Counted from the first letter of the stretch, positions 25,874-35,168 are shown. The stretch is 64,000 bases of DNA from Empedobacter tilapiae (GCF_004785645.1 NZ_SRPE01000014.1:1-64000), one strand, 5' to 3'. Program-made: numbers and translations. The notes: a model not told the origin generated them from the letters alone.

Positions 25874-26587
25874 TCAATCCGTAATCAAATCAAATGCTAG
25901 GGCAAATCGCAACAATTCGGCAAAGGATTTTACATCTAATTTTCGGATGATGTTTTTTCGGTGGGTTGCAACGGTTTCTTTTGAAATAAAGAGCTGATCT
26001 GCAATTTCCATCGATGATTTTCCAATGCTTAGCAAAGTTAGAATTTCTTTTTCGCGTTTGGTAAGTAAAGCGAATTTCTTATAATTATTTCTAATATATT
26101 CATTTTCATCTAACACTCGTTTTACTTTCTCCATCAATGCTCCTACACCATCAATCGGTGTCGAAAGCATAATCAATCGTTGTTGATCTGCATCATTCTT
26201 TTCTAATAATTTACAAACGGTGTAAAACCATCTGTGTTTATCGGCTTTATAAACTTTTACACGCTGAAAAAAATTGAGTTGCGTAGCATGATCTCCTTCA
26301 TTACAATAACGGATAACTTTCGGGTAAATATCTTCTAAATCTTCTTGTACAAAAAATTGTTCGTAATAATATGCTTGTAGAGCATTTAGCTCTTCCAATT
26401 CTACACCCAAATTGTTACAGCCCCAGTTGTTCATGTAAATAATTTGTTGCGGTATACCATCGCTTAACTCATGAACCATTATGGAAGCAGGAATAACTTC
26501 TGAAATATCGGCTACATCAAAAGAATCCTTTGAGAGATTTCGTTCTATCTGAAAAAGTTTCTGTTCTATGTCTTCATATTCTTTCAT
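25874..26587 (-). CDS. LuxR-type regulator, paralogue of the PAS regulator
   Basis: A 237-aa protein. N-terminus (about 30-150) is PAS-like but less clear (SDGIPQQIIYMNNWGC, FYTVCKLLEKN). The C-terminal GerE HTH (about 172-235) is near-identical to that of the 25055 gene (IADQLFISKETVATHRKNII), pointing to tandem duplication and overlapping DNA targets. It is divergent from the exported-protein locus at 26747, with a palindrome midway between the two promoters. Confidence 0.8.
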   Translation of the reverse strand: MKEYEDIEQKLFQIERNLSKDSFDVADISEVIPASIMVHELSDGIPQQIIYMNNWGCNNLGVELEELNALQAYYYEQFFVQEDLEDIYPKVIRYCNEGDHATQLNFFQRVKVYKADKHRWFYTVCKLLEKNDADQQRLIMLSTPIDGVGALMEKVKRVLDENEYIRNNYKKFALLTKREKEILTLLSIGKSSMEIADQLFISKETVATHRKNIIRKLDVKSFAELLRFALAFDLITD

Positions 26588-26646
26588 ATTACAAGCATTT
26601 TAAATAAAAGAAGCTGAAATTTTATGATTTTTAGAATGAATTGTAT

Positions 26647-26654
26647 CAAATATA
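26647..26654 (-). promoter_or_regulatory. -7 box for the LuxR regulator pair
   Basis: Minus-strand TATATTTG (TAnnTTTG), 60 nt before the start codon at 26587. No good -33 element. Confidence 0.4.
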
Positions 26655-26671
26655 CTTAATTTTTTGTTAAA

Positions 26672-26691
26672 AATACCCTCTAGTGGGTATT
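26672..26691. promoter_or_regulatory. Palindrome AATACCC-N6-GGGTATT between divergent promoters
   Basis: Seven-bp arms; read as TACCCTC-TA-GTGGGTA it has the 7-2-7 layout used by NarL-type GerE domains. It sits midway between the minus-strand -7 box (26647-26654) and the plus-strand -7 box (26713-26720). Confidence 0.5.
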
Positions 26692-26720
26692 GTTTCATGT
26701 GATTCCCACAAATAACTTTG
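26690..26720 (+). promoter_or_regulatory. Promoter of the exported-protein locus
   Basis: TTG at 26690-26692 and TAACTTTG at 26713-26720, spacing 20 nt. The start site near 26727 supports translation from the ATG at 26747 rather than 26729. Confidence 0.55.
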
Positions 26721-26746
26721 ATTGATCAATGATAATCTATAAAAGC

Positions 26747-28630
26747 ATGAATACTATTACTAAAACAATAGCAGGCATTTTCGGGATGATTTGTTTGCTT
26801 ATCGCAGTAGATGCAAGGGCACAATCGCAGTGGTCAAATCCAGCGACAGTTGGTTCTCGTTCAGAAGTAGTTCTTTTATACAGTTACCAATGGGTAACTG
26901 CCGGAAAAGGACATCAGGATTTAAAAATTGTTTGTAAGAATATAACAACAGACAAAATAAAATTCAAGATTAATTATGAAGTTCATTTTCATAGCGGAGA
27001 TGTAGAACGTGTAGCTTCGGAGAATACGATTGAATTAAAACCAGGTGAAGTTTATGACCCAAAATCTGTTGCAGATTGGGGAGGTGTTTATATGCGTTAT
27101 TTTCTTACACCAACAGGAGGAAAATATGGCGCAAAAGAAAAGTGGTTTCAGTTTGGAAAAGACAGTTATGGGACACCTTTATATACTGCTATACATAGCG
27201 TAATGAATATGAAAATTACAGATTTTGAAAATCTTAGTCTGAAAGAACGGGAAGAAAAAGAAAAATTAGATAAACAGAAGAAAGAAGCCGAAGAGAAAAA
27301 GAAAAAAGAGGAGGAAGAAAAGAAACGTAAAGAAGCCGAAACTAAAAATCAGCAAACAACGTCTAAAAAAGAGACATCTAATAATGATACGTCTAATGAA
27401 ACAACATCAAACAACAAAACTACCGATGATTTTTGGGGAGAGGGATCTTCTTCTAAAAAGTCAACAACCTCAAACAATAACAACAAAGACTTGTATCCGA
27501 AAGACGAAAATTTTGTTGCCGATTCTAAATTTAAAGATAAGTTGAGTGGCGTTAAAGAAGGAGAATATTTTACTGATGGTGCTGGTGGTTATTATAAAAA
27601 AGAATTAGGTGGCGCGCGTAAAGTAGATAAAATGGTTTATGAACGCGAAGCAGCGAATAAGATTTACGAAAAAATGGAACGCCAAGAAGCAGAACGCCAA
27701 CAACGCGATGCCGAATTTAAACAAAACTGGGATAATATGAGTACCAGCTTTTATGCGATGTCGGTAGCTAAAGAGGGTATGCGAGATGCTAAAGATTTGG
27801 GCAGTGGTTATTCGAGTATTGAAGAACTCAATGCCGCTTTTAATCAAAAAATGCGTCAAGTATCGGCAATGGGTAGTCAAATGCAAGCATCTACTAACCA
27901 AGCTGTACAAGCTTATTCAAATGTAATAAGTACAGGTTCCAGTGGCTATGATTACTCAGGATATACCAATGCTATAGGAACTATTGCTTCTGCTATTTCG
28001 GCAAATAAAGCAGAAAATGAGGCAAGAGAAGAACTGAAAAGACAACGCGCAGAAGAAGAAGCACGAATAAAAAAAGTACAATTAGACGCTTTAATCGCTA
28101 TCCGTACGGAGATTGGTAAAGTCTATACCGAAGGCGGAATGCCGTTAAGTGCACACAAAATAACCGCTCCCGTGTTGTATGTATTTGCCTATAACAGCAA
28201 CAAAGCCGATTGGGATAAAAACCAAAGCGTACCGATGAGCATCAGCAACATAATTCCTGTTTATCGTTACAGCGACGGTACTTATCCTTATACATCCAAT
28301 GTAAAGCGAACCTTTGAAAACGCCGGTATCAGCAGTCCGGTTTTAATGGGGTATTTCACCAATAAAAGTGAAGCCGAAAATTACCGCAGTTCCCTGTTAG
28401 AGGTTGCACCTAATGCCAAGTTTGCTGTAAAAGAAGTGGAAGTAAAAGAACAAAAGCCAAATACAACAACCAATACTTCGGAAACTGATTTTTGGGGAAC
28501 AAAAACCGAAACTAAAAAGCAAGACAATACCCAAAACACCGAAACCGACTTTTGGGGTACATCAACAAAAGATAAAAAAGCAGAGCCTAAAAAGGAAACA
28601 AAAAAAGAAGTTGACTTTTGGAGTAAGTAA
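26747..28630 (+). CDS. Exported protein with DFWG repeats and SPOR-like C-domain
   Basis: About 627 aa from ATG 26747 (an in-frame ATG at 26729 would be almost leaderless). Order: signal peptide ending ARAQ; beta-rich domain (about 25-150); charged K/E helix (about 165-205); Asn/Thr/Ser-rich linker; helical region with two E/R-rich coiled coils; a C-terminal segment (NIIPVYRYSDGTYPYTSNVK...GYFTNKSEAENY) that resembles a SPOR fold. Four DFWG or DFWS motifs occur, one in the linker and three in the tail, the last ending the protein (EVDFWSK). These look like short binding motifs. Function unknown. Confidence 0.75.
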   Translation: MNTITKTIAGIFGMICLLIAVDARAQSQWSNPATVGSRSEVVLLYSYQWVTAGKGHQDLKIVCKNITTDKIKFKINYEVHFHSGDVERVASENTIELKPGEVYDPKSVADWGGVYMRYFLTPTGGKYGAKEKWFQFGKDSYGTPLYTAIHSVMNMKITDFENLSLKEREEKEKLDKQKKEAEEKKKKEEEEKKRKEAETKNQQTTSKKETSNNDTSNETTSNNKTTDDFWGEGSSSKKSTTSNNNNKDLYPKDENFVADSKFKDKLSGVKEGEYFTDGAGGYYKKELGGARKVDKMVYEREAANKIYEKMERQEAERQQRDAEFKQNWDNMSTSFYAMSVAKEGMRDAKDLGSGYSSIEELNAAFNQKMRQVSAMGSQMQASTNQAVQAYSNVISTGSSGYDYSGYTNAIGTIASAISANKAENEAREELKRQRAEEEARIKKVQLDALIAIRTEIGKVYTEGGMPLSAHKITAPVLYVFAYNSNKADWDKNQSVPMSISNIIPVYRYSDGTYPYTSNVKRTFENAGISSPVLMGYFTNKSEAENYRSSLLEVAPNAKFAVKEVEVKEQKPNTTTNTSETDFWGTKTETKKQDNTQNTETDFWGTSTKDKKAEPKKETKKEVDFWSK

Positions 28631-29040
28631 GGTCTCATGCCGAATGTCATCCTAAGCTTGTCGAAGGATCTCTTGAGATCCCTCCACTTCAACATCTGTC
28701 ATTCCGAGGCACTCGAGGCATCTCATGTTATAAACAATAGAGATGTTTCGACTCCACTGTCGTTTCGCTCAACATGACAAAGCGGCTGTCTTTCCGACCT
28801 AAGTGTAACGAAGTGGAGGAATCTCAAAAAAGAAAAGATTTCTCGACAAGCTCGAAATGACAAAAAATAACAAAGCGCATGTCATTCCGATGAACGAAGC
28901 ATAGCGGAGTGACAGAGGAATCTCAAAAAAGAAAAGATTTCTCGACAAGCTCGAAATGACAAAAAATAACAAAGCGCGTGTCATTCCGATGAACGAAGCA
29001 TAGCGGAGTGACAGAGGAATCTCATAAAAAAGCAAAGAAT
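28631..29040. repeat. 99-bp tandem repeats and REP-like sequences, left block
   Basis: GTCATTCCGATGAACGAAGC occurs at 28881 and 28980, a 99-bp period. Each unit contains TTTCTCGACAAGCTCGAAAT, a REP-like palindrome. A hairpin GGATCTC/GAGATCC is at 28666-28681. Related single REP-like pieces lie near 48970, 49210, 61020 and 61200. Confidence 0.75.
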
Positions 29041-29349
29041 ATGTACAAAACAACAGGCACGCATAATTATTACGTATACATCTTAACCAATAAAGTAAAA
29101 ACTGTATTGTACATCGGTGTGACGAATGATTTAAAAGAACGTTTGTATTGGCATCAAAATCCCGAAGCCAATTCAAAGGCTTTTACTGCAAAATACAACT
29201 GTTTTTACTTAATCTATTATGAACATTTTCAGGAGATTGAACAAGCTATTAACAGAGAAAAACAATTAAAAAAATGGAGAAGAGAGAAAAAAGAAAAATT
29301 GATTGAATCATTTAATCCGGAATGGATTTTTTTGAATGATGAAATATAG
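29041..29349 (+). CDS. GIY-YIG family endonuclease
   Basis: A 102-aa protein from ATG 29041. The GIY-YIG core is present: YYVYILTN, LYIGVTNDLKER (catalytic Arg), the Tyr/His region LIYYEHF, and Glu in AINREKQLKKW. Length and layout fit the small UPF0213/COG2827-like nucleases common in flavobacteria. Extending the ORF to 29008 would enter the repeat. It is embedded in 99-bp tandem repeats on both sides, interrupting an otherwise continuous set of exported-protein genes, which suggests mobility. Confidence 0.85.
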   Translation: MYKTTGTHNYYVYILTNKVKTVLYIGVTNDLKERLYWHQNPEANSKAFTAKYNCFYLIYYEHFQEIEQAINREKQLKKWRREKKEKLIESFNPEWIFLNDEI

Positions 29350-29700
29350 AGATGTTTCGACTTCCACTTCGACAAGCTCAGTGTTCGCTCAACATGACAA
29401 AGCGCCTGTCATTCCGAATGAAGCGAAGCGGAATTGAGGAATCTCACGCTATAAATGCAGAAATGTTTCGACTCCGTTGCACTTCGCTCAACATGACAAA
29501 GCGCCTGTCATTCCGAATGAAGCGAAGCGGAATTGAGGAATCTCACGCTATAAATGCAGAAATGTTTCGACTCCGTTGCACTTCGCTCAACATGACAAAG
29601 CGCCTGTCTTTCCGAATGCAGCGAAGCGGAATTGAGGAATCTCAAAACAATAGAGATTTCTCGACAAGCTCGAAATGACAAAAAACAAAATAATAAACAA
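29350..29700. repeat. 99-bp tandem repeats, right block
   Basis: GCCTGTCATTCCGAATGAAG and variants start at 29404, 29503 and 29602, an exact 99-bp period. Units contain ATGTTTCGACTCCGTTGCAC. The 33-codon period creates spurious long ORFs on both strands. The final part (29655-29685) repeats the TTTCTCGACAAGCTCGAAAT piece of the left block. Confidence 0.75.
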
Positions 29701-29717
29701 ATAAACAATAATAAATC

Positions 29718-30692
29718 ATGAAACAGTTTTTACAAATTTTAATCTTTTTGTGTGTAGCAACAGTTGCCAACGCACAAAGCAGTTTAGAAGCAAAAATGGC
29801 ATATCAAATGGCTGAGGAAAAGTTTGATGCCAAACAATACACCGAAGCGTTGGATTATTTGGAAAAAGCCGAAACCGCTTTGGGTAGCACCAACCCGCCG
29901 ATGCTGTTTTTGAAGGTCATGATAACCAACCAAATTGTTACCGTCAAAGAAAGCACAGACAATTACCGAAAGTTAGAAAAAGCCATTGCCGATTTCGACA
30001 AGCACAAAGACAAAAATGCACTTGGCGAAGACAAACAAATGGACGTTTACCGTATAAAAATGGATTTGGATAAACGGAAAAATGCTTACGAAAAAGAAGC
30101 AAACCGCACAGCAGATTTAAAAAAGCAATATAATGAAATGGTTTATCGTTTGGCTGCTGAATTTCCAAAAACAGAGGTAACGGTACGTAATTTAATAGAA
30201 AGTGTACCTTCAACGTGGGCAAGACCTAAATGGGGAAGTGGATGGGATACTAGAATTAAAGATAGGGATTATGAAAGATTTGTAAAATGGGGTAAAGTAA
30301 GTCTTACAACTAGTTACGAGGACACGCAAGGGAAGCTTTGTCTTGAAGAAATTAAAACACATAATCCTGGCGAAGACCGTATAAAAGGTTATGAAGTGAG
30401 AAAAAAAATAAAATATTATGATAAACCTAAAAATAATATCTCGAGAGATTTAACCATTGACGAAATCTGCGAAGTATTAAAAATAACACCACAACAATGG
30501 AGTGATTTTACATCGGGAATAAAACCTTTGATTACAAAAGATACTGATCCATACGGATATTGGGTTACTCTTACGTTATCTGAAAAAGATCCTGATGGAA
30601 AGTATAAATATTTTCAAATGTATATTTATGAAAAAACATGGGGTTATTCATATGAAGAAATGCGAATTGATATTTTCGAGAATACACTTTAA
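29718..30692 (+). CDS. Exported TPR-like protein (324 aa)
   Basis: Signal peptide (1-19, ANAQ). Residues ~20-120 form helical TPR-like repeats (AYQMAEEKFDAKQYTEALDY), closely matched in layout by the N-terminus of the Sel1 protein at 32041, so the two are N-terminal paralogues. A coiled coil (115-145) leads to a C-terminal alpha/beta domain (about 150-324) with no recognised motif. Likely periplasmic and acting with neighbouring exported proteins. Confidence 0.7.
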   Translation: MKQFLQILIFLCVATVANAQSSLEAKMAYQMAEEKFDAKQYTEALDYLEKAETALGSTNPPMLFLKVMITNQIVTVKESTDNYRKLEKAIADFDKHKDKNALGEDKQMDVYRIKMDLDKRKNAYEKEANRTADLKKQYNEMVYRLAAEFPKTEVTVRNLIESVPSTWARPKWGSGWDTRIKDRDYERFVKWGKVSLTTSYEDTQGKLCLEEIKTHNPGEDRIKGYEVRKKIKYYDKPKNNISRDLTIDEICEVLKITPQQWSDFTSGIKPLITKDTDPYGYWVTLTLSEKDPDGKYKYFQMYIYEKTWGYSYEEMRIDIFENTL

Positions 30693-30726
30693 ACAATAAA
30701 TAATTAACACATAAAAATTATAGATC

Positions 30727-32028
30727 ATGAGAACAATACTATTAGCACTTTTCGCCTTGATGATTTCGGGCGGGGTGTGTGGGCAGGGTAATGAAAAAGT
30801 TGAGGAGGAAATAAAAATGGTTGATTCAATAAGTAAAAAAAGTATAAATGAAGAAAAACCACTAACAAAAACAGATTTAGAAGCAATAATAAAAAAAGCA
30901 CTGAAAGAGCAAGAAGATGACAGAGTTTCTTTAGGAGAAATAAGACTAAAAGAAAAGGTTACCATATACTTGCCTGTCCCAAATGAAAAACGATTCAAAA
31001 TAAGTGACTCTATTGTAGATAATAATATTGCAATTGATAGTGTAAAAATTGATTTGCAGGAAGGAATGTTAGAATATATAAAAGTGTATTTAGCAAATGG
31101 TACAATATATTCTAATAAAAAAGCACCTATTGCTATTATTTATACCGATAACAGAGGTTATGATAAATTATATGATAATGAAGAACAATCTTATATTCTA
31201 TTTCGTGATGTACTAACAGTAGATACAAAAAAACGTTTTGGTTTTTTACCAAACAATGACACATTTTCTTTAACAAATATTAAAGATAAAGGTTATAATG
31301 TGAAAAATTTAAAAAAGTCTGGAAGCATTAACTCTTTGGTAAATTTTACAACTTATACGGATTTATTAGGATTAATGGGCGATCAACCTAATTCATTGGT
31401 TAATTTTGAAGCAAATGCGAAGTTTTACCTTAACAGGCATAATTGGACAAATAGGTTTATTTATTTTTTACCTTATGTTCAACCAAGTTTACATTACAAT
31501 AAAGTAGATAGTAAGTTTGATACGGTTATGGTAGATTTACGAAAAGTAAACCCAACCGAAATTTACAGACGATATAATTATTCTGTAGGAATTGACCTTA
31601 CTCTCGCAAGGTGGGATTTTAGACCATCTAATTCCTTAGAATTAAAAGCTGGTTATCAGTATTCGTCCAGCAAAATATTTGCTAATGACACATTAATAAA
31701 CAAAGCTTTAAGCGAAATTAGGGCTGTTAACCATATCAAATATTGGGAATTAGCTTTACATTCCAAATTAGTTGAAAATTTTGGAATAGAATTAAGTTCA
31801 AAATATATCTGGCAAACCTTAAATAAGTCAGAGTTTTATAATAAATCAGATAATTCTATGTTAGCTTTCAAAGGAGGTATTTATTATTATCCGCCGAAAG
31901 GAAATGGGAGTGATAAAATTTTTGTCCGTTTTACCAATTACCTTGTTTTTAATAAACGAGAATTAGATTTCTCTCAAATACAAGTTGGTTTTTCAAAAGC
32001 CTTAAATTTTAAAAATAACAACAATTAA
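30727..32028 (+). CDS. Exported protein with predicted C-terminal outer-membrane barrel
   Basis: A 433-aa protein. Signal peptide (1-19, ending GVCGQ), charged helical segment (20-75), beta domain (75-200), then alternating aromatic beta strands to the end (YFLPYVQPSLHYN, LELKAGYQYSSSK, IFVRFTNYLVFN), consistent with an 8-10-strand barrel. It follows the 324-aa gene by 34 bp. Possibly the outer-membrane anchor of this locus; inference from pattern. Confidence 0.65.
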   Translation: MRTILLALFALMISGGVCGQGNEKVEEEIKMVDSISKKSINEEKPLTKTDLEAIIKKALKEQEDDRVSLGEIRLKEKVTIYLPVPNEKRFKISDSIVDNNIAIDSVKIDLQEGMLEYIKVYLANGTIYSNKKAPIAIIYTDNRGYDKLYDNEEQSYILFRDVLTVDTKKRFGFLPNNDTFSLTNIKDKGYNVKNLKKSGSINSLVNFTTYTDLLGLMGDQPNSLVNFEANAKFYLNRHNWTNRFIYFLPYVQPSLHYNKVDSKFDTVMVDLRKVNPTEIYRRYNYSVGIDLTLARWDFRPSNSLELKAGYQYSSSKIFANDTLINKALSEIRAVNHIKYWELALHSKLVENFGIELSSKYIWQTLNKSEFYNKSDNSMLAFKGGIYYYPPKGNGSDKIFVRFTNYLVFNKRELDFSQIQVGFSKALNFKNNNN

Positions 32029-32040
32029 ACAACAACAATC

Positions 32041-33369
32041 ATGAAAAAACTATACACATTTTTAATTTTAATCTTTGCTTTTACGTTTGCCCAAGCGCAA
32101 AACGATATAAAAGCCCGCATAGAGTTTGAAGAAGCAGAAAAAGCTTTTACAGAAGAAAACTACGAAACAGCTCTAAAACACCTGAACCAAACCGAAAAAG
32201 AATTAGGTAGATGGACACCTAATGTATCCTATCTTAAAATAGAAAGTTTGTATTCCCTTACCGATATGGGAAATTTTGAAGACCCTAATATGCAGCCACT
32301 TTACGAAGAAGTTACTAAATATATGGCGTACCTCAACAAACTAAAAAGCGACGATGTACCCATGGAAAAATACAAAGTGGTGTACGGTATCGAAAAAACC
32401 TTGAAAGTACTAAAAATAGACGAACCACAAAGTCCTGAGTTTTTAAAAGCGAAAAAAGAACACGATGCTAAAAACTATGATGCAGCCATTCCGTTATACG
32501 AAAAGTTAGCTAAACAAGGCAATAGCTGGGCAATGCGCAATTTGGGGTTAGTTTACGAAACAAAAAAAGACAACGAAAAAGCCAAAGAGTGGTATCAAAA
32601 AGCAGCTCAGATGGGACATCCGCGTGGCTTTTATTTCTTGGGTTGGTATGCCGATAAAGATGGCAATACAACAAAAGCATTGGAATATTACCAACAGGCA
32701 GTCGATTTGGGAGATGTGGCTGGCTTATTAGGAATTGGTGACTTATATAAACAAGGCAAAAGTGTTACCAAAGATTACAAAAAAGCGGAAGAGTATTATA
32801 AAAAAGCAGCTGTAAAAGACAGGTCAGAGGCAATGTATAAAATAGGTACTTTATACCACAACGGCGGAAATGGAATTGCTCAAAATCATAAAACCGCAAT
32901 GGAATGGTATCTAAAAGCGGCGGAAAAGAAAAATACAAATGCTATGGGCGAAATAGGTTGGATATACCAACATGGACAAGGAGATTATGCTAAAGATTAC
33001 AAAAAAGCAGCAGAATGGTATCAGAAAAGAATTGATTACGGAGATAACTATGGCTTTTTAAACTTAGGAGATTTATACAGTTTGTCTGATAACAGCCAAT
33101 CACAAAAAGAATTAGAGAGCTATGAAAAAGCTGCCGAAGCAGGATACCTTAAAGGAATGTTAGAAACCGCCAATCTATACTTTTCGGGCAAAGGCGGTAT
33201 CACAAAAGATTACGCCAAAGCGGCAAAATATTACGAAGAATATTACAACGATAAAAAGGAAAACGAAAGCTATATTAATAATCTTATCGAAATCTATAAC
33301 CGTGGTGGCAACGGCATAGAAAAAGACAAAGAGAAAGCTAAATATTGGAAAGAAATTAGGAGAAAATAA
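32041..33369 (+). CDS. Exported Sel1-repeat protein
   Basis: A 442-aa protein with a signal peptide (1-19, FAQAQ), a TPR-like N-domain paralogous to that of the 29718 gene, and about six Sel1-like repeats (AMRNLGLVYETKKDNEKAKEWY, GLLGIGDLYKQGKSVTKDYK and similar) from residue ~145 to the end. Sel1 repeats mediate protein-protein contacts. It starts 12 bp after the barrel gene, so is probably in the same transcript. Confidence 0.85.
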   Translation: MKKLYTFLILIFAFTFAQAQNDIKARIEFEEAEKAFTEENYETALKHLNQTEKELGRWTPNVSYLKIESLYSLTDMGNFEDPNMQPLYEEVTKYMAYLNKLKSDDVPMEKYKVVYGIEKTLKVLKIDEPQSPEFLKAKKEHDAKNYDAAIPLYEKLAKQGNSWAMRNLGLVYETKKDNEKAKEWYQKAAQMGHPRGFYFLGWYADKDGNTTKALEYYQQAVDLGDVAGLLGIGDLYKQGKSVTKDYKKAEEYYKKAAVKDRSEAMYKIGTLYHNGGNGIAQNHKTAMEWYLKAAEKKNTNAMGEIGWIYQHGQGDYAKDYKKAAEWYQKRIDYGDNYGFLNLGDLYSLSDNSQSQKELESYEKAAEAGYLKGMLETANLYFSGKGGITKDYAKAAKYYEEYYNDKKENESYINNLIEIYNRGGNGIEKDKEKAKYWKEIRRK

Positions 33370-33435
33370 TAACCATTAATAGATTTAATTTCGGCTGTTT
33401 AATATTAAACAGATCTTATTGAAAAGTATTAATCA

Positions 33436-33945
33436 ATGTCTAATTCTTTCTACATGAAAACCAATCCTTATCAATTAAAAAATATCGATTTTGTTGATTC
33501 AATTGCTGTAGTATGTCCGCGTTGTAGTAAAAAAGCAGTGGTTTCGGGCGGGCAACCTGTTTCTAATACGGTTGGTTTTGAAGAGGCAATACAATTTACG
33601 TGCACGTATTGTGTTTATGTATTAAAGTACGCCAATACACCCAAATTCCCTGTTTTTACGAATAGTAAAGGAGTTACAAAATATGCTCGAATCTTGTTTT
33701 TTGATTCGCAAACCGATCCGTATTTTAATTTTCCGTTGTGGTACATTATAGAAACTCCTTGGGGAATTATCTGGGCATATAATCTAATGCATTTAGAAGT
33801 TATTGAAAATTATATTGGTAGTAAAGACCGAAATAGAAACGGAATTCCCATACAAAACGACAGTATTGCTTCGCGTTTGCCACAATGGGCTAAAAGTGCT
33901 AAGAACAGAGAAACTTTGTTAAAGTTGATTAAAGCAAAAAAATGA
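33436..33945 (+). CDS. Zinc-ribbon-containing protein (169 aa)
   Basis: Two CxxC pairs, CPRC (about 28-31) and CTYC (about 57-60), make a TFIIB/rubredoxin-like zinc ribbon. The rest is aromatic-rich with PLWYIIETPWGIIWAYNLMHLEVI, matching a family of Bacteroidota hypothetical proteins. No signal peptide. It closes the locus, 66 bp after the Sel1 gene; a link to it is only positional. Confidence 0.7.
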   Translation: MSNSFYMKTNPYQLKNIDFVDSIAVVCPRCSKKAVVSGGQPVSNTVGFEEAIQFTCTYCVYVLKYANTPKFPVFTNSKGVTKYARILFFDSQTDPYFNFPLWYIIETPWGIIWAYNLMHLEVIENYIGSKDRNRNGIPIQNDSIASRLPQWAKSAKNRETLLKLIKAKK

Positions 33946-34740
33946 CACTCGACTCTTCAGCAAATGACGGTCTATTAATTCGTTGTTAAAAAATGAATTT
34001 GAATATTAAAAAAGAATTAAGAAAACGGCATTAAAACTCACACGTTAAGAAAATGGTTGAATGCAACGTTAAAAAGATTTTAGCCCGTAGGGTTTTTAAA
34101 ATCTTTAGTGAAATGAGAACATTTTTAGTCGAGAGGTTTACAGCCAAGTCTTTTTTCGTTAGTTTTTTTGACTAAAAAAGTGACAAAAGATTATTCTCGT
34201 TTTTCAAAACTATATTTCATTCATTTTTACCTTGACACAAAAACATTTGAGATAAAGAGGAGAAGCTCTAGTGGAGCTTAGGTAAAATTGTTACAAATTA
34301 ATTAATAATTATATGTTCATTTTTTCCTTGATGAAAAAACGAACCAAAAAGGTCAAGACTGCGATTTTCGACGTTCAATCTTCATTTTACTCACTAAAAA
34401 TATTAAATGACTCGCTATCGCTCACTAATCTTTTTAACGCTCGTTTCAATGGATTGAATCTCGTCTGCAAATCGTATGTCGGCTTTAAAATTCTTATTTA
34501 CAGTAATCTCCACTCTTCAGCAATGACGGTTTTAATTAGTTGTTAAAAGTGAATTTGAATATTGAAAAAGAATTAAGAAAACGGCATTAAAACTCACACG
34601 TTAAGAAAATGATTGAATGCAACGTAAAAAAGGTTTTAGCCCGTAGGGTTTTTAAAATCTTTAGTGAAATGAGAACATTTTTAGTCGAGAGTTTTACAGC
34701 CTTGACTTTTTGGTTACTTTTTAGTCAAGTAAAAAGTGAC
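33946..34740. repeat. Composite of dispersed repeats: R1 copy B, R2 copy 3, R1 copy C
   Basis: R1 copy B is 34027-34184, R2 copy 3 is 34238-34284, and R1 copy C is 34583-34740 with its 5' extension from about 34442. In copy B hairpin 1 is fully Watson-Crick (AAAGATTTTA/TAAAATCTTT) where other copies have a G-T pair. In copy C hairpin 2 is GTTAC TTTTT / AAAAA GTGAC. No gene seen; the stretch to 34880 is AT-rich spacer. Confidence 0.7.
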
Positions 34741-34880
34741 ATTAAAAAAAAGAAATTCGAATAATTAAAACAGAAAATCAATAAAAAAAGTGACACTCCC
34801 TCCCTATCCCTACTTCCCCTTATGATTTGTTTTATTTAATTAAAATATGTATCTTACTGAAATTAAGTAAATTAAAGCGT

Positions 34881-35138
34881 ATGCAAAACACTTACTTTTT
34901 TACACAAAAAGAGAAGGATAGCAACGAGTTAAAACTTCTTTTAGTAGAGTTAATTACGAATATACAACCCACGGACAAAGATCACGGATTCTACGACAGT
35001 GCAGATGTAAAAAGGCTGCTTAACGTTAGTGACAAAACGTTGTATCGCATGAGGAGAAACAAGACGATTCCTTGTTTTAAGCTCGGTAAAAAGTACTTTT
35101 ACCCAAAACATTTCTTTAACAAAAAAGCTCTTGGATAA
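34881..35138 (+). CDS. Excisionase-like HTH protein
   Basis: An 85-aa protein from ATG 34881. It has an HTH_17/MerR-like fold (YDSADVKRLLNVSDKTLYRM) and a wing (RNKTIPCFKLGKKYFYPKHF), the layout of Bacteroidota excisionase/regulator proteins from mobile elements. It marks the left edge of the defence-like island; no integrase is in the window. Confidence 0.8.
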   Translation: MQNTYFFTQKEKDSNELKLLLVELITNIQPTDKDHGFYDSADVKRLLNVSDKTLYRMRRNKTIPCFKLGKKYFYPKHFFNKKALG

Positions 35139-35150
35139 GAGCTTTTTTTT
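35123..35150 (+). terminator. Intrinsic terminator of the HTH gene
   Basis: AAAAGCTCTT (35123-35132) pairs with AAGAGCTTTT (35137-35146), followed by more T. It overlaps the gene's 3' end and serves the convergent PIN-like gene too. Confidence 0.8.
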
Positions 35151-35168
35151 GGTATAAAATTATATTTA

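Noticed and set aside
29352-29678. A 108-codon ORF with 33-residue repeats, and opposite-strand ORFs in the same block
   Set aside because: The 99-bp tandem period keeps frames open; the sequence is REP-like and non-coding in character.
28631-29700. CRISPR-like array
   Set aside because: Units are 99-bp tandem repeats with no constant short repeat and variable spacer pattern, and no cas genes are present.
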